This document shows positions 8,392 through 18,928 of a stretch of DNA of 40,142 nt, in pieces. A program made the translations under genes and the position numbers. Source of the DNA: Gammaproteobacteria bacterium (GTDB taxonomy: Bacteria > Pseudomonadota > Gammaproteobacteria > Steroidobacterales > Steroidobacteraceae). The stretch is taken from NCBI GenBank assembly GCA_028293725.1, contig JAQGOE010000291.1, forward strand, positions 1-40,142, read 5' to 3'. Within the stretch, counting starts at the first letter, position 1, and the number at the start of each line of letters is the position of its first letter. Below the pieces are notes generated by a model, which was not told the origin of the DNA, did no database searches, and saw only the letters and a program-made list of their open reading frames with translations.

Positions 8392-9351
8392 CTACTGCTT
8401 CTCCACCACCACAGACGGCCTGCGCAGCTCGCGCGGAAGCGCGAAATACACGTTTTCCTCGCGACCCTTGACCTCGTTCGGCACCTGCCCACCCCAACTC
8501 CGCAGGCGCTCGACAACCTGCTGCACGAGCAGCTCGGGCGCGGAAGCGCCGGCGGTGACGCCGACGGCCTTCTTGCCGTCGAACCAGTCGCGCTTCAGAT
8601 CATCGGGGCCGTCTACCAGGTAACCCGGAACCCGCGCCCGATCGGCCATCTCGCGCAGGCGGTTGGAGTTGGAGCTGGTGCGGGAGCCGACGACGAGCAG
8701 CACATCGACTTTCTCGAGAAGGGTCTTCACCGCGTCCTGCCGGTTCTGCGTCGCGTAGCAGATGTCTTCCTTGCGCGGGGTAGCAAGGGAAGGAAATTTG
8801 CTCTTTAGAGCCACAACGATTTCCGCGGTGTCATCGACGGACAGCGTCGTCTGCGTAACGAACGCCAGCCGTTGCGGATCGCGCACGGTCAAAGCATCAA
8901 CGTCCTTAACACTCTCGATGAGATGCATGGTGCCACCGAAAGACGTATCGAATCGGCCCGTGGTGCCCTCGACCTCGGGATGTCCGGCATGTCCAATCAG
9001 GATTACGTCGCGCCCATCGCGGGCGTAACGCTGCACTTCCATGTGGACCTTGGTAACGAGCGGGCAGGTCGCATCAAACACCGTCAGCCCGCGAGTCTTC
9101 GCTTCGGTCTCGAGAGCACTCGATACCCCGTGAGCCGAAAAAATGACGGTCCCGCTCGACGGCACTTCGCTCAACTCCTCCACGAAGATCGCGCCGAGCG
9201 CACGCAACCGGTCGACGACGTGCCGGTTGTGGACGATCTCATGACGGACGTAGATCGGGGCGCCGAAAAGCTCGATCGCGCGCTCTACGATATCGATGGC
9301 ACGGTCGACACCAGCACAGAAGCCACGGGGATTGGCGAGAAACACATCCAT
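8392..9351 (-). CDS. ispH: 4-hydroxy-3-methylbut-2-enyl diphosphate reductase
   Basis: IspH (LytB) makes IPP and DMAPP from HMBPP, the last step of the MEP isoprenoid pathway, using a 4Fe-4S cluster. At 319 residues it is full length. The three cluster ligands are present as Cys12, Cys96 and Cys198. The substrate-binding residues His41, His74, His124 and Glu126 match the E. coli numbering closely, and the [10 protein letters not shown] segment (Thr/Ser/Asn site) is intact. It is the last gene of the ribF-ileS-lspA-ispH operon; the lspA TAG directly abuts its ATG. fkpB, which often lies between lspA and ispH, is absent. The products feed ispB, also in this window. Confidence 0.98.
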   Translation of the reverse strand: MDVFLANPRGFCAGVDRAIDIVERAIELFGAPIYVRHEIVHNRHVVDRLRALGAIFVEELSEVPSSGTVIFSAHGVSSALETEAKTRGLTVFDATCPLVTKVHMEVQRYARDGRDVILIGHAGHPEVEGTTGRFDTSFGGTMHLIESVKDVDALTVRDPQRLAFVTQTTLSVDDTAEIVVALKSKFPSLATPRKEDICYATQNRQDAVKTLLEKVDVLLVVGSRTSSNSNRLREMADRARVPGYLVDGPDDLKRDWFDGKKAVGVTAGASAPELLVQQVVERLRSWGGQVPNEVKGREENVYFALPRELRRPSVVVEKQ

Positions 9352-9912
9352 CTAAACACCCACCTTTTTCGCGTTTCGGCTCTCTCGCCAGGCATCCAGG
9401 AGCAACAGGATCGCTCCGACGGTGATGGCCGAATCCGCTACGTTAAACGCCGGAAAATAATGTTCCCTGCCCCAGTGGGCAGAAATGAAGTCGACGACGT
9501 GGCCAATCCGCAGCCGGTCGATCACGTTGCCGAGCGCGCCGCCCAGGATGAGCGTGAGGCTACAACACAACAGCCCCTGCGAGCGCGCCTGGAGGCGCCG
9601 CAGCCAGGCGAGAATGGCCGCTCCCACACCGAGGGCCAACCCCACGAAAACCCACTTCTGCCATCCCGAGGCATCGGACAGAAAACTGAATGCCGCGCCC
9701 GTATTGAACATCAGGGTGATGTCCAGAACCGGCAACAGATGAACACTTTCGTAAATGCGGAAGTGCTGCACCATCCAGGCCTTGGTGGCCTGGTCGAGAA
9801 CGATCACGCCCACGGCAAGCGGCAGCCAACGCCAGCCGTTCGCCTCGCTCGCCGTACGGCGGCGCTCGTTCGTGAGCGGTGCGCTCACGCCTTCTCCAAC
9901 CGGGTCGCTCAT
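9352..9912 (-). CDS. lspA: lipoprotein signal peptidase (signal peptidase II)
   Basis: LspA is the inner-membrane aspartyl protease that removes the signal peptide of prolipoproteins after lipid attachment. The 186-residue protein has four hydrophobic segments. The family signatures are DQATKAW near the start, [25 protein letters not shown] and FNVADSAI; the Asp in NVIDR and the Asp in NVADS are the catalytic pair. The reading frame stays open upstream, but the ATG at 9912 overlaps the ileS stop (ATGA) and gives normal length with a short hydrophilic N-tail, so coupling to ileS is likely. Confidence 0.97.
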   Translation of the reverse strand: MSDPVGEGVSAPLTNERRRTASEANGWRWLPLAVGVIVLDQATKAWMVQHFRIYESVHLLPVLDITLMFNTGAAFSFLSDASGWQKWVFVGLALGVGAAILAWLRRLQARSQGLLCCSLTLILGGALGNVIDRLRIGHVVDFISAHWGREHYFPAFNVADSAITVGAILLLLDAWRESRNAKKVGV

Positions 9913-12731
9913 ACGTACTTCCGCTGTTCGCCGGGACCATCGACGTTCGTAACACAGCGTCCGCACAACTCCGGGTGCTCCACATAGCGCCCTACGTCCG
10001 GACGCCGATTCCAGCAGCGGATGCACTTCGTGTCACTCGAAGGCTTGACCGCAAGCCATACTCCACCACGTCCGGTGTTAGTCGCGAGGACGGCAGTGTC
10101 CGTGGGACTCGCAACCTCATGCACCCGCGCCTGCGATGTGATGAACAGGAAGCGCAGTTCCTCGCCGAGGGCGTTGAAGCGCGCGTACTCATCGGGCGCG
10201 CAGTAGATATCGACCTCAGCATCGAGAGGCGCGCCGATCGAGCCGGCATCGCGTAATTTCTCGAGCTCCCGAACCACGTCAGAGCGCAATTGAATGAGAG
10301 ACGGCCAGTCGATGGGGTCCGACGGCGTCTCGGGCACCGCATGCCACGTCTCGAGAAACACGGACTCACCATGCTCGCCCGGCAGGAAACGCCAGATCTC
10401 CTCGGCCGTAAACGACAGGATGGGCGCGAGCCAGCGCACCATGGTCTCGGCGATGTGATACATCGCAGTCTGCGCCGAGCGGCGTGCGCGACTGTCCACC
10501 CCGGTCGTGTAGAGGCGATCCTTGCTGACGTCGAGGTAGAGCCCGCCCAGATCAACGATGCAGAAGTTATGGATCTTCTGATAGATGAGGTGGAAGGTAT
10601 ATTTCCGATACGCCTCGGTGATCTCGGCCTGCAACGCGCGCGTGCGGGCCAGCGCCCAGCGGTCGAGCGCCAGCATCTCGCCGGGCTTCACGGAGTGTAG
10701 CTTCGGATCGAAGCCATGCATGTTTCCCAGGAGGAAACGCACGGTGTTGCGGATCCGGCGATAGGAATCCGCCATGCGCTTGAGGATCTCTTCGGACACG
10801 CTCATTTCGTTCGCGTAGTCCGTGGACGAAACCCACAGGCGCAACACATCCGCCCCGAGACTGTTCATGACTCTCTGCGGAGAGACGGCGTTGTTGAGCG
10901 ACTTCGACTGTTTGATGCCCTTCTCGTCGACCGCGAAGCCGTGAGTGAGCACAGCCCGGTAGGGAGCGCGCTCATAGAGAGCCTCGGACATGAGCAGGGA
11001 ACTATGGAACCAACCGCGATGCTGATCCGAGCCCTCGAGATAGAGATCGACAGGCGCCGCGATCTCCGGCCGCTGCGTCCCAACACACTCGAACGACAGA
11101 CCCGAGTCCGCCCAGACATCCATGACGTCCGTGACCTTCTCGTAGGAATCGACATCGCTGCCCAACAGCTCGGCGGGCTGCAGCGAAAACCAGGCCTCGA
11201 TTCCGCCCTTCTCCACCCGCGTGGCAACGGCTTCGATGAGATCCTGCGTTCGAGGATGCAACTCGCCCGTCTCCTTCTTCACGAACAACGGTATCGGCAC
11301 GCCCCAGGTGCGCTGACGCGAGATGCACCAGTCCGGGCGATTCTCGATCATCCCGGCGATGCGCTGCTCACCCCACTCCGGCGTCCATTGGGTTTTCTTG
11401 ATGTCGCGCAACGCATGCTCACGCAGCTGCTTCTGCTCCATGCTGATGAACCACTGCGGCGTAGCGCGGAAGATCAGCGGCTTCTTGTGCCGCCAGCAAT
11501 GCGGATAGCTGTGACGGAACGCCACGTGGTGAACCAGGCGGCCGCGCTCCTTCAAAGTCGCAATGATGACGGGATTCGCCTCGTCGACCTTCAGGCCAGC
11601 TACCAAAGGCGTGCTGGCGTAGAAGCGACCATCATTACCGACTGGGTTCGCAACCGGAAGGCGATAGCGCTGCCCAACGGCGAAGTCCTCCTGCCCATGG
11701 CCGGGCGCGGTGTGCACGGCGCCCGTACCGGCATCGAGAGTTACATGCTCGCCGAGGATGATCGGGACCTGACGATCCTCGAACGGATGCTGCAACATCA
11801 AGCCTTCGAGGGCGCTGCCGGTCGTGTCCGCCAGAGTCGCCACGGCGGTCATACCATAGCGCTTCAAACACGACTCGAGTAGGTCCGCGGCCAGGATCAG
11901 ACGATAACGCTCACCGTCCTTGTCAGCTTCGACAAGCACGTAGCGGAAGTCACCACGAAGCGCGACCGCCTGGTTGGCGGGCAACGTCCAGGGTGTCGTG
12001 GTCCAGATGACAACGTCGAAAGGCGCGCCGTTCAAACTTCCGGACGGCAACTCGACCCGGTCCGCCAGTGCCCTGCTGTCGACTACACGAAACGCGACGT
12101 CGATGGCCGGCGAGGTGTGTTCCTGGTATTCAACCTCCGCCTCCGCCAGTGCCGAACGGCAGTCGAGACACCAGTGCACCGGCTTCACCCCTTTATAGAG
12201 GTGTCCGTTGCGGATGACCTTGCCGAAGGCGCGCAATTGCTGCGCTTCGAACGAGGGATCCATGGTGCGATAAGGATGATCCCAGTCACCCAACACACCG
12301 AGGCGCTTGAAGTCAGCGCGCTGCAGGTCGATCTGCTCCTGCGCGTAAACCCGGCAGGCGGCGCGGAAAGCCGCGGCATCGAGCTTCTGGCCCGGCCGAC
12401 CGTGCTTCTTCTCCACCTGCAATTCGATGGGCAGCCCGTGGCAGTCCCAACCCGGAATGAAGGGCGAGTCGAAACCGTCGAGCGAGCGCGACTTGACGAC
12501 GATGTCCTTGAGAATCTTGTTGATGGCATGACCAACGTGAATGACGCCGTTGGCGTACGGCGGCCCATCGTGCAGCACGAAGCGCGGGCGGCCCTTTGCG
12601 GTCGCGCGCATCTTCGCGTAGGTCCCCCGCTCTTCCCAACCTTTCACCATCGCGGGCTCGCGTTGTGCGAGATCCGCCTTCATGGGGAAGTCGGTCTGCG
12701 GCAGGTTGATCGTCTGTTTGTAGTCAGCCAT
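9909..12731 (-). CDS. ileS: isoleucyl-tRNA synthetase
   Basis: Class I aminoacyl-tRNA synthetase that charges tRNA-Ile in the cytoplasm, 940 residues, the normal bacterial length. The ATP-binding HIGH signature is present as HVGH in the [16 protein letters not shown] segment (about residues 60-75). The KMSKS loop is present as the variant KQSKS ([10 protein letters not shown]). The editing domain lies between them. The C-terminal zinc finger is intact, with one Cys pair in CIRCWN and a second in CGRCV. This is the IleS type common in proteobacteria (mupirocin-sensitive class, from general architecture). It follows ribF after 9 bases and overlaps lspA by 4. Confidence 0.98.
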   Translation of the reverse strand: MADYKQTINLPQTDFPMKADLAQREPAMVKGWEERGTYAKMRATAKGRPRFVLHDGPPYANGVIHVGHAINKILKDIVVKSRSLDGFDSPFIPGWDCHGLPIELQVEKKHGRPGQKLDAAAFRAACRVYAQEQIDLQRADFKRLGVLGDWDHPYRTMDPSFEAQQLRAFGKVIRNGHLYKGVKPVHWCLDCRSALAEAEVEYQEHTSPAIDVAFRVVDSRALADRVELPSGSLNGAPFDVVIWTTTPWTLPANQAVALRGDFRYVLVEADKDGERYRLILAADLLESCLKRYGMTAVATLADTTGSALEGLMLQHPFEDRQVPIILGEHVTLDAGTGAVHTAPGHGQEDFAVGQRYRLPVANPVGNDGRFYASTPLVAGLKVDEANPVIIATLKERGRLVHHVAFRHSYPHCWRHKKPLIFRATPQWFISMEQKQLREHALRDIKKTQWTPEWGEQRIAGMIENRPDWCISRQRTWGVPIPLFVKKETGELHPRTQDLIEAVATRVEKGGIEAWFSLQPAELLGSDVDSYEKVTDVMDVWADSGLSFECVGTQRPEIAAPVDLYLEGSDQHRGWFHSSLLMSEALYERAPYRAVLTHGFAVDEKGIKQSKSLNNAVSPQRVMNSLGADVLRLWVSSTDYANEMSVSEEILKRMADSYRRIRNTVRFLLGNMHGFDPKLHSVKPGEMLALDRWALARTRALQAEITEAYRKYTFHLIYQKIHNFCIVDLGGLYLDVSKDRLYTTGVDSRARRSAQTAMYHIAETMVRWLAPILSFTAEEIWRFLPGEHGESVFLETWHAVPETPSDPIDWPSLIQLRSDVVRELEKLRDAGSIGAPLDAEVDIYCAPDEYARFNALGEELRFLFITSQARVHEVASPTDTAVLATNTGRGGVWLAVKPSSDTKCIRCWNRRPDVGRYVEHPELCGRCVTNVDGPGEQRKYV

Positions 12732-12740
12732 GTATTTCGT

Positions 12741-13664
12741 TCAAGTGCTCAATATGCGCCGCGCCTGCGCAGCGTCCCGATGAATCTGCTCGACGAGCGC
12801 GTCGAGTGTCGGGTAATTCTCCTCGTCACGCAGTTTCGCCACGAACTCCACTTCGATCTCCCGGCCATACAGGTCCGAGGAGAAATCGAACACGTGCACC
12901 TCGAGCAGCGTCCGCACCCCTCCAACAGCGGGGCGCGTACCCAGGCTTGCAACACCGCGCAACGGCGTTGCCTCAATTCCGTGCACGCGAACCGCGAAAA
13001 TTCCATGTAGCGGCGTCCGCCGCCGCTCGATGCGCAAATTCGCTGTCGGGAAGCCCAGTTCCCGCCCGAGGCGATTCCCGTGAATTACCGGACCGCGCAT
13101 CGTATAAGGACGACCCAGCCAGCGGCCGGCCAATCCAAAGTCGCCCCGCCACAGCGCGTCGCGCACACCGCTGCTGCTGACGCGCTCGCCGTCAAACATC
13201 ACCGGAGGCACGACATCAACCGCAAAGCCCAACCGCTTGCCCACATCAGCCAACATAGGCGCGGTGGCTTCACCGTTACGGCCGAACCGGAAGTCGTGAC
13301 CGACGACCACCGTCCGGGCGCCCAGATCCTTCGCCAGCAGGCCGGCAAAAGCCTCACCGGTCAGGTTACGCAAGCACTCGCCAAAGCGCAGCAGCAACAC
13401 GCCGTCGAGGCCCATGCCCGAGAGAATCCGCCAGCGCTCCCGCAATGACGTCAGCCGGGCGGGCGGCGCCTCCGGCGCCAGGTATTCCCGCGGCGTGGGC
13501 TCGAACGTCAATACTACAGTCGGCGCGGTCAGTTGCGCGGCGTGCTCTTTAAGACGGCGCAAGAGCGCCTGATGGCCGAGATGGATGCCGTCGTAGGTGC
13601 CGATGGTGACGACGCAGCCACGCTGACGCTCGTGCAGATTTACAAGGCCGCGGATGAGCTCCAT
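12741..13664 (-). CDS. ribF: bifunctional riboflavin kinase / FAD synthetase
   Basis: RibF converts riboflavin to FMN and FMN to FAD. The 307-residue protein has an N-terminal adenylyltransferase domain with the nucleotide-binding motif GTYDGIHLGHQ (residues about 22-32) and the VGHDFRFGRNGEA block. The C-terminal kinase domain shows GPVIHGNRLGRELGFPTAN with the PTAN motif, and the E-V-H-x-F-DF-S-DLYGR strand. It is the first gene of the minus-strand operon with ileS, lspA and ispH. murJ, often upstream in related genomes, is missing; the divergent rpsT lies 229 bases away. Confidence 0.97.
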   Translation of the reverse strand: MELIRGLVNLHERQRGCVVTIGTYDGIHLGHQALLRRLKEHAAQLTAPTVVLTFEPTPREYLAPEAPPARLTSLRERWRILSGMGLDGVLLLRFGECLRNLTGEAFAGLLAKDLGARTVVVGHDFRFGRNGEATAPMLADVGKRLGFAVDVVPPVMFDGERVSSSGVRDALWRGDFGLAGRWLGRPYTMRGPVIHGNRLGRELGFPTANLRIERRRTPLHGIFAVRVHGIEATPLRGVASLGTRPAVGGVRTLLEVHVFDFSSDLYGREIEVEFVAKLRDEENYPTLDALVEQIHRDAAQARRILST

Positions 13665-13817
13665 GGGCCACTTAAGCCACTGATGTTAAAAGGTTAAATG
13701 ATACGGGGTTTTGCCAGGCAAAGCCCGTGGAAGTTTGTCCAAGCCAGCAGTTTATGTGAACCCGCGAGAGGCCGCCCGCCGGTCGCAGGCCCAATCCGGT
13801 TCCGATCACGGCGGCCG

Positions 13818-13846
13818 TTGACAACAGCATGCCCGATAAGCAGACT
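13818..13846 (+). promoter_or_regulatory. probable promoter of rpsT
   Basis: A perfect -35 box TTGACA (13818-13823) is followed after 17 bases by CAGACT (13841-13846), which matches the -10 consensus at 3 of 6 positions. Transcription would begin about 40 bases before the rpsT start, leaving a short leader with a GC-rich CCCC/GGGG hairpin (13854-13867). Confidence 0.5.
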
Positions 13847-13893
13847 ACCGGCCCCCCGCGACCGGGGATTTTCGAGATATTGACGGAGATTTC

Positions 13894-14157
13894 GTGGCCA
13901 ATACCAAGTCCGCCGAAAAAGCTGCCCGCCAGGCCCAGAAGCACCGCGTGCGCAATGTAGCACTGCGCTCCCGGATGCGTACGGCGGTACGCAGCGTGAC
14001 GGCGGCTATTGCCGGCAAGAACAAAGACGCCGCAGTGGCCACTTACAAGGAAGCTGTGCCGGTCATCGACGCATTGGTGAACAAGCAGATCATCCACCGC
14101 AATAAGGCTGCGCGTCATAAAAGCCGGTTGTCGGCTCAGATTCGCGCAATGCAGTGA
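13894..14157 (+). CDS. rpsT: 30S ribosomal protein S20
   Basis: S20 binds 16S rRNA early in 30S assembly. The 87-residue, very basic helical protein starts MANTKSAEKAARQ and has the family's S-x-x-RTAVR-V block and the C-terminal NKAARHKSRLSAQI segment. Initiation is at GTG (13894), with GGAG 6 bases upstream and no ATG nearby. A non-AUG start is also known for E. coli rpsT (UUG), where it matters for autoregulation, so a similar control is possible here. The gene is divergent from ribF and convergent with obgE. Confidence 0.97.
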   Translation: MANTKSAEKAARQAQKHRVRNVALRSRMRTAVRSVTAAIAGKNKDAAVATYKEAVPVIDALVNKQIIHRNKAARHKSRLSAQIRAMQ

Positions 14158-14234
14158 GGCTGAGATGGAAGCTAACGAAAAGGCACGCTGGAACCACGTC
14201 CCAGCAAACCCGCCAGTGAGTCTGAAGCTGAAGC

Positions 14235-15308
<1,074 letters not shown>

Positions 15309-15334
15309 CTACCTAGGCCGAACCGCCAGAGGCT

Positions 15335-15365
15335 AAAAAACAAACCCCGGCGCTCGGCCGGGGTT
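15335..15365 (-). terminator. rho-independent terminator/attenuator between rpmA and obgE
   Basis: On the minus strand a nine-base-pair stem (AACCCCGGC paired with GCCGGGGTT, five-base loop) is followed by a short TG interval and a run of six T (plus-strand A run 15335-15340). It sits 28 bases after the rpmA stop and 36 bases before obgE, a place where it can set the ratio of ribosomal protein to ObgE expression. Confidence 0.88.
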
Positions 15366-15392
15366 CGCAGGACACCGTTCGAACGGCGATCC

Positions 15393-15671
15393 TCAGTGCG
15401 TGGTGGCGGCTTCGCCTTCCGGCAGGACGCTCACGTACAGACGCTGCTCCGCGCCCTTCTTCTGGAACAGCACCTTGCCCGTGATTTTCGCGAACAGGGT
15501 GTGGTCCGTGCCCGTGCCGACGTTCGCACCCGCGCGCACCGGCGTGCCGCGCTGGCGAATGAGGATGTTTCCGGCCAGCACGCGCTCGCCGCCGTAGCGC
15601 TTGACGCCCAGGCGCTTGGATTCTGAATCGCGGCCGTTCTTGGTACTGCCGCCTGCCTTTTTATGTGCCAT
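15393..15671 (-). CDS. rpmA: 50S ribosomal protein L27
   Basis: L27 reaches into the peptidyl-transferase centre of the 50S subunit. The 92-residue protein has the invariant start [16 protein letters not shown], followed by LGVKRYGG and the IRQRGT-hAG-NVG strand ([15 protein letters not shown]). There is no Firmicutes-type N-terminal pro-extension. The ATG has AGGA about 9 bases upstream. It is the second gene of the rplU-rpmA pair, 29 bases after rplU, and is followed by the terminator. Confidence 0.98.
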   Translation of the reverse strand: MAHKKAGGSTKNGRDSESKRLGVKRYGGERVLAGNILIRQRGTPVRAGANVGTGTDHTLFAKITGKVLFQKKGAEQRLYVSVLPEGEAATTH

Positions 15672-15700
15672 GACTGCTTTTCCTGAAAAAAGTGCTGACT

Positions 15701-16015
15701 TCAGCCCGCGCTGATGTCGGTGATCTTCACCTCGGTGAAGTGCTGGCGATGGGTCTTCTGTCGCAGATAGTGCGCACGGCGCTTGAACTTCACGACGGAG
15801 ACCTTCGCGCCCTTGCCGTGACGTACGATAGTGCCGATGACCTTGCTACCTTTCAGCAGCGGGGCACCGAGCTTGACGTCGGCGCCCTCGCCAACGAGCA
15901 GCACCTCGCCGAATTCGACGGTTGCGCCTGCTTCGCCTTCCAGCTTCTCGACGCGCAGCACGTCGTCTTTGGTGACACGATATTGTTTACCGCCCGTGGC
16001 GATGACTGCGTACAT
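15701..16015 (-). CDS. rplU: 50S ribosomal protein L21
   Basis: L21 binds 23S rRNA in the 50S subunit. The 104-residue protein starts [14 protein letters not shown], has the long basic loop ([29 protein letters not shown]) and ends with the TDI-S-AG strand typical of the family. It is the promoter-proximal gene of rplU-rpmA(-obgE). Upstream is a clear sigma-70 promoter and a leader of roughly 60 bases containing a CGACC/GGTCG hairpin. It is divergent from ispB, the usual gammaproteobacterial arrangement. Confidence 0.98.
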   Translation of the reverse strand: MYAVIATGGKQYRVTKDDVLRVEKLEGEAGATVEFGEVLLVGEGADVKLGAPLLKGSKVIGTIVRHGKGAKVSVVKFKRRAHYLRQKTHRQHFTEVKITDISAG

Positions 16016-16080
16016 AAATAAGAATGCCCTTGGAACGAAATGGTGGAGGGTGCCGCCCCTCGACCGAAGAAAGGTCGCGC

Positions 16081-16109
16081 ATTCTACTGTCGGACCCGAC
16101 TTCGGTCAA
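16081..16109 (-). promoter_or_regulatory. sigma-70 promoter of rplU-rpmA
   Basis: On the minus strand TTGACC (16109-16104) and TAGAAT (16086-16081) are separated by exactly 17 bases: 5/6 matches in each box. It points to rplU and lies 66 bases before its ATG. The start region just downstream is GC-rich, as at growth-rate-controlled promoters. Confidence 0.75.
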
Positions 16110-16226
16110 ACGCGCATTTTCTTCAGGCCCCACGGGGACTTAGAGGGCTATGGAACGTTCCAATCCATTCTCGGCGACGCCCGCGTCGGCTAGGATGCGG
16201 GGCTGCCACCGAGGATCCATTTTCCG

Positions 16227-17195
16227 ATGACCCTGGAAGAGATACGCGCGCTCGTCAAAGAGGATCTTGCGTCGGTCAACGACGTGATCCGCGCGCGCCT
16301 GAAAAGTGCGGTTCCGCTCGTGGACCAGATTGCGGAACACATCATTTCAGGCGGTGGCAAGCGCCTTAGGCCCATGCTGGTCGTACTCGCCGGGCGAGCC
16401 TGCGGCCACAAAGGCAGTGCTCACATAGAGGCGGCGGCCTTCATTGAGTTCATCCATACAGCCACCCTCCTCCACGACGACGTCGTTGATGGCTCCTCCA
16501 TGCGCCGCGGCCGCGACACGGCAAACGAAGTGTTTGGCAACCAGGCCAGTGTTCTCGTCGGGGATTTCGTGTATTCCCGCGCATTTCAGATGATGGCCGC
16601 CCTGATGTCACAACCCGTGATGGAAATCATGGCCGAGGCCACGAACGTCATCGCCGAGGGCGAAGTGCTGCAGCTCATGAACGCGCACGACGCAGACACC
16701 ACTGAACAACGCTATCTCGAGGTCATTTACCGCAAGACAGCGAAGCTGTTCGAGGCGGGCGCGGAAGTCGCAGCGGTGTTGTCCGAAAGCCCGCTGGCCA
16801 TTCGCAAGGCGCTCGCGGATTACGGCAGACATCTCGGCACGGCGTACCAACTCGTGGACGACGTGCTCGACTACCGCTCGAACCCGACCGAGCGCGGCAA
16901 GAATCTCGGCGACGACCTCGCCGAGGGCAAGCCAACCCTGCCGCTGATTCATGCTCTGAAGCATGGCAACGAGCCGCAGCGGGCCGCCATCCGGCTGGCG
17001 ATCGAGAAAGGCGGATTGGCCCAGCTCGAGCCCATCGTGGCGGCCATCGAGGCTACCGGCGGACTGGAATACACGGCGCAGCTGGCCCGCAGCGAGGCGG
17101 AACGGGCGCTCACGGCGCTGGATACGCTGCCGGGATCTCCCTACAAGGATGGGCTCATGGCGTTGGCGCGGTTTTCGGTGGAGCACACCACCTGA
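16227..17195 (+). CDS. ispB: octaprenyl-diphosphate synthase type polyprenyl synthetase
   Basis: Trans-isoprenyl diphosphate synthase that builds the quinone side chain from farnesyl diphosphate and IPP. The 322-residue protein has both aspartate-rich metal sites: DDVVD at residues 84-88 (FARM) and DDVLD at 211-215 (SARM). It also has the GGKRLRP substrate-binding motif (residues 43-49) and the GKNLGDDLAEGKPTLPLI loop. Gene order beside rplU supports the ispB assignment, although chain length cannot be read with certainty. The last 55 bases overlap the convergent TonB_C pseudogene. Confidence 0.95.
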   Translation: MTLEEIRALVKEDLASVNDVIRARLKSAVPLVDQIAEHIISGGGKRLRPMLVVLAGRACGHKGSAHIEAAAFIEFIHTATLLHDDVVDGSSMRRGRDTANEVFGNQASVLVGDFVYSRAFQMMAALMSQPVMEIMAEATNVIAEGEVLQLMNAHDADTTEQRYLEVIYRKTAKLFEAGAEVAAVLSESPLAIRKALADYGRHLGTAYQLVDDVLDYRSNPTERGKNLGDDLAEGKPTLPLIHALKHGNEPQRAAIRLAIEKGGLAQLEPIVAAIEATGGLEYTAQLARSEAERALTALDTLPGSPYKDGLMALARFSVEHTT

Positions 17196-18047
17196 CGGGC
17201 GTGCGCTCCCCCGAGCGCTCCTAAAATTCCAACAGGGTCCCGTACCAGGGTTGGCTGGCTGCGCGGCTTGTTGAGTTGCGGTAAGCCCGCGAGCAGCATG
17301 CCATACAACATCTGGGCACCGGGATCACCCGCTTGCGCCTTCGTCAAAGTCTCGTGCACGAACCTTTCCAACCTCGGGTAATCCTCCTTGGTCTGACCGG
17401 ACACCACGAAACGAAAGAACATCGTGCATTGCGCGGGTTTACTTCCAGGAGACCCCGGCGTGAATTCGGTGTGCAACAGGCTGTCCCGCGCCGCAGAGTC
17501 GAACATGTTCTTGGGCATCGCGAAGATGACGCGCGGATTGCGGCTGCGGCCGTCCGGCCACACCGAGTATTCGACATAAACCTGGCCCTGTATCCCCTCC
17601 ATCAGGGCATCCGCCGGATAGGGGGGCGTGTGAACGTGCTGCGGGTGGCAGCGCGCATGCTCCCCGCTGTCCACACTCTCGTCGGTCACGATTTTTGGCA
17701 GAAGACGCTGATCGAGCACCGCGTGCCCGTACTGCGCCTCGATGTCCGCGGCGATCTGCTCCGATCCCGGAGCGAGCGACAGCGACGGGCGCAGAGTCCG
17801 CCAGCACTTTGGCCTTCTCCAAGCCGTTCTCGGCGGCCAGAGTGGCCCAGGCATAGGCGTAAATGTCGCTCGGCCGGGTGCCCTCCCCCCGGGCCATGCG
17901 ACCTCCTCCTTGCCTCGGGGGAGCATACTTGAGCTTCGCGACGGCTTTCACCTCGCGGAAGCGGGCAAGGCCACTTACCGAAAGCCATTGAAGCCGCAGG
18001 TCCGCTTCAGTACACTTCGCGCCCCCGTTCTTGCCGCCCGCCAGCAC
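17141..18047 (-). pseudogene. frameshifted Sel1-like/TonB C-terminal domain protein
   Basis: Two overlapping minus-strand frames join into one protein. The 5' frame (from about 18047) gives PSDIYAYAWATLAAENG and KAKVLADS, a Sel1-like helical repeat. The other frame continues with LRPSLSLAPGSEQIAADIEAQYG, then a TonB C-terminal domain (TPPYPADALMEGIQGQVYVEY, SVWPDGRSRNP, then a segment ending in HTEFTPG) and a further AGDPGAQMLYGMLL repeat. The switch lies near 17780-17800 and needs one extra or two missing bases. A second disturbance near 17900-17925 is likely, since GKEEVA fits better in another frame. No signal peptide or convincing start is visible, and the tRNA-Pro promoter occupies the expected 5' end. 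It is either a decayed gene or one hit by sequence errors. Confidence 0.6.
17988..18016 (+). promoter_or_regulatory. probable promoter of tRNA-Pro
   Basis: TTGAAG (17988-17993), a 17-base spacer and TACACT (18011-18016) form a good sigma-70 promoter. The discriminator TCGCGCCCC is GC-rich, as in stringently controlled stable-RNA promoters. Transcription would start about 50 bases before the tRNA. Confidence 0.6.
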
Positions 18048-18072
18048 TGAAAGGACGCGGGCTTGCCATTCT

Positions 18073-18149
<77 letters not shown>

Positions 18150-18167
18150 TTCAATCACTGAAGGGCT

Positions 18168-18185
18168 GAGCGCTCGGCAGCGCTC
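18168..18185 (+). terminator. hairpin after tRNA-Pro
   Basis: GAGCGCT (18168-18174) and AGCGCTC (18179-18185) form a perfect seven-base-pair stem with a CGGC loop, 18 bases after the tRNA. No T run follows, so it may be a processing or factor-dependent termination structure. Confidence 0.4.
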
Positions 18186-18608
18186 CGCTTCGGGTGGGCC
18201 TGCGACTCTCGCGCCAACCCTCTCAAAATTTTCTCGAACCGCCCAACGTGAGGATGATGGGGCGCGTTATTGTTTGCTGTGAGGTTCGCTGTTCCAGATT
18301 CTCCGCCAACAACACCGTTTGCTCGTGATTACCTGAGACCTTTTCGAGGTTCGTCCAGTGTTGAGTCACATCCGGAACTGAGTGGACGCGGGCGCGCGAG
18401 GCTTTTACGCTTCGGCAATGCGGGCACCCACTCACATGCGTTTTCCTCTGGGATTCTCGGCACTTTTCCACCAGTCATCCCATTCTGGTTTCGAGCCTTC
18501 GAGTTTTGAACCTGTTTTTGCATTGATGCTGGGCATGTGCATCCTGAACTGGTTTTTGTGTCGACCTACTCTATCTATCGGCGCTCCTTGAATGGCTAGG
18601 AGTGCCGC
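18186..18608. other. 423-bp intergenic region without recognisable gene
   Basis: This stretch has lower GC and less codon-like periodicity than its surroundings. Short open frames on both strands show no family signal. I see no repeat of the tRNA-Pro 3' end that would mark an attachment site. It must hold the promoter of the XRE/FecR-type gene pair, but no good -35/-10 pair stands out. Confidence 0.5.
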
Positions 18609-18905
18609 TTGGGAAAGATCCTTCGTTCGAGCTCAGACATCGCGCTGCGCGCCCTTCTCACCGAGGCGCGAGAAGCGGAAGGGCTGACTCAAGAGCAACT
18701 CGCCCGCAGATTGAGCAAGCCACAGAGCTACGTATGGAAGCTCGAGAACGGCGAGCGCGTCCTCGCGTACGCCGAGGCGCCCGCCTACGCGCGAGCTCTG
18801 GGAATGAAGTTCAGCGAGTTCTCGTTACGGTACGCCGCGCTGTTGCGCATGCAGACGCTGCCGATTCCAAAGCGGCGCAAAACCAAATCGAACGACGATC
18901 TTTGA
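18609..18905 (+). CDS. small XRE-family helix-turn-helix protein
   Basis: The 98-residue protein is essentially one lambda-repressor-like (HTH_3) domain. Residues 13-70 give LRALLTEAREAEGLTQEQLA, then the recognition helix KPQSYVWKLENGER and a C-terminal helix, followed by a basic tail (KRRKTKSNDDL). Such proteins bind DNA as dimers, alone or as antitoxins; there is no toxin-like gene beside it. The start is TTG at 18609, chosen because AGGAG lies 7 bases upstream. The next gene starts 23 bases after its stop with the same AGGAGT ribosome-binding sequence, so the two are probably cotranscribed. Confidence 0.82.
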   Translation: MGKILRSSSDIALRALLTEAREAEGLTQEQLARRLSKPQSYVWKLENGERVLAYAEAPAYARALGMKFSEFSLRYAALLRMQTLPIPKRRKTKSNDDL

Positions 18906-18928
18906 GTAGTGCTTAGGAGTACTCGTCA

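Noticed and set aside
8872..9987. Plus-strand open frame of 371 codons opposite ispH and lspA
   Set aside because: It is antisense to two unmistakable genes, shows no family signal and is explained by GC-rich codon bias opposite real coding sequence.
10716..11882. Plus-strand open frame of 388 codons inside ileS
   Set aside because: It is entirely antisense to ileS, with low-complexity Arg/Leu/His-rich composition and no ribosome site; a shadow frame.
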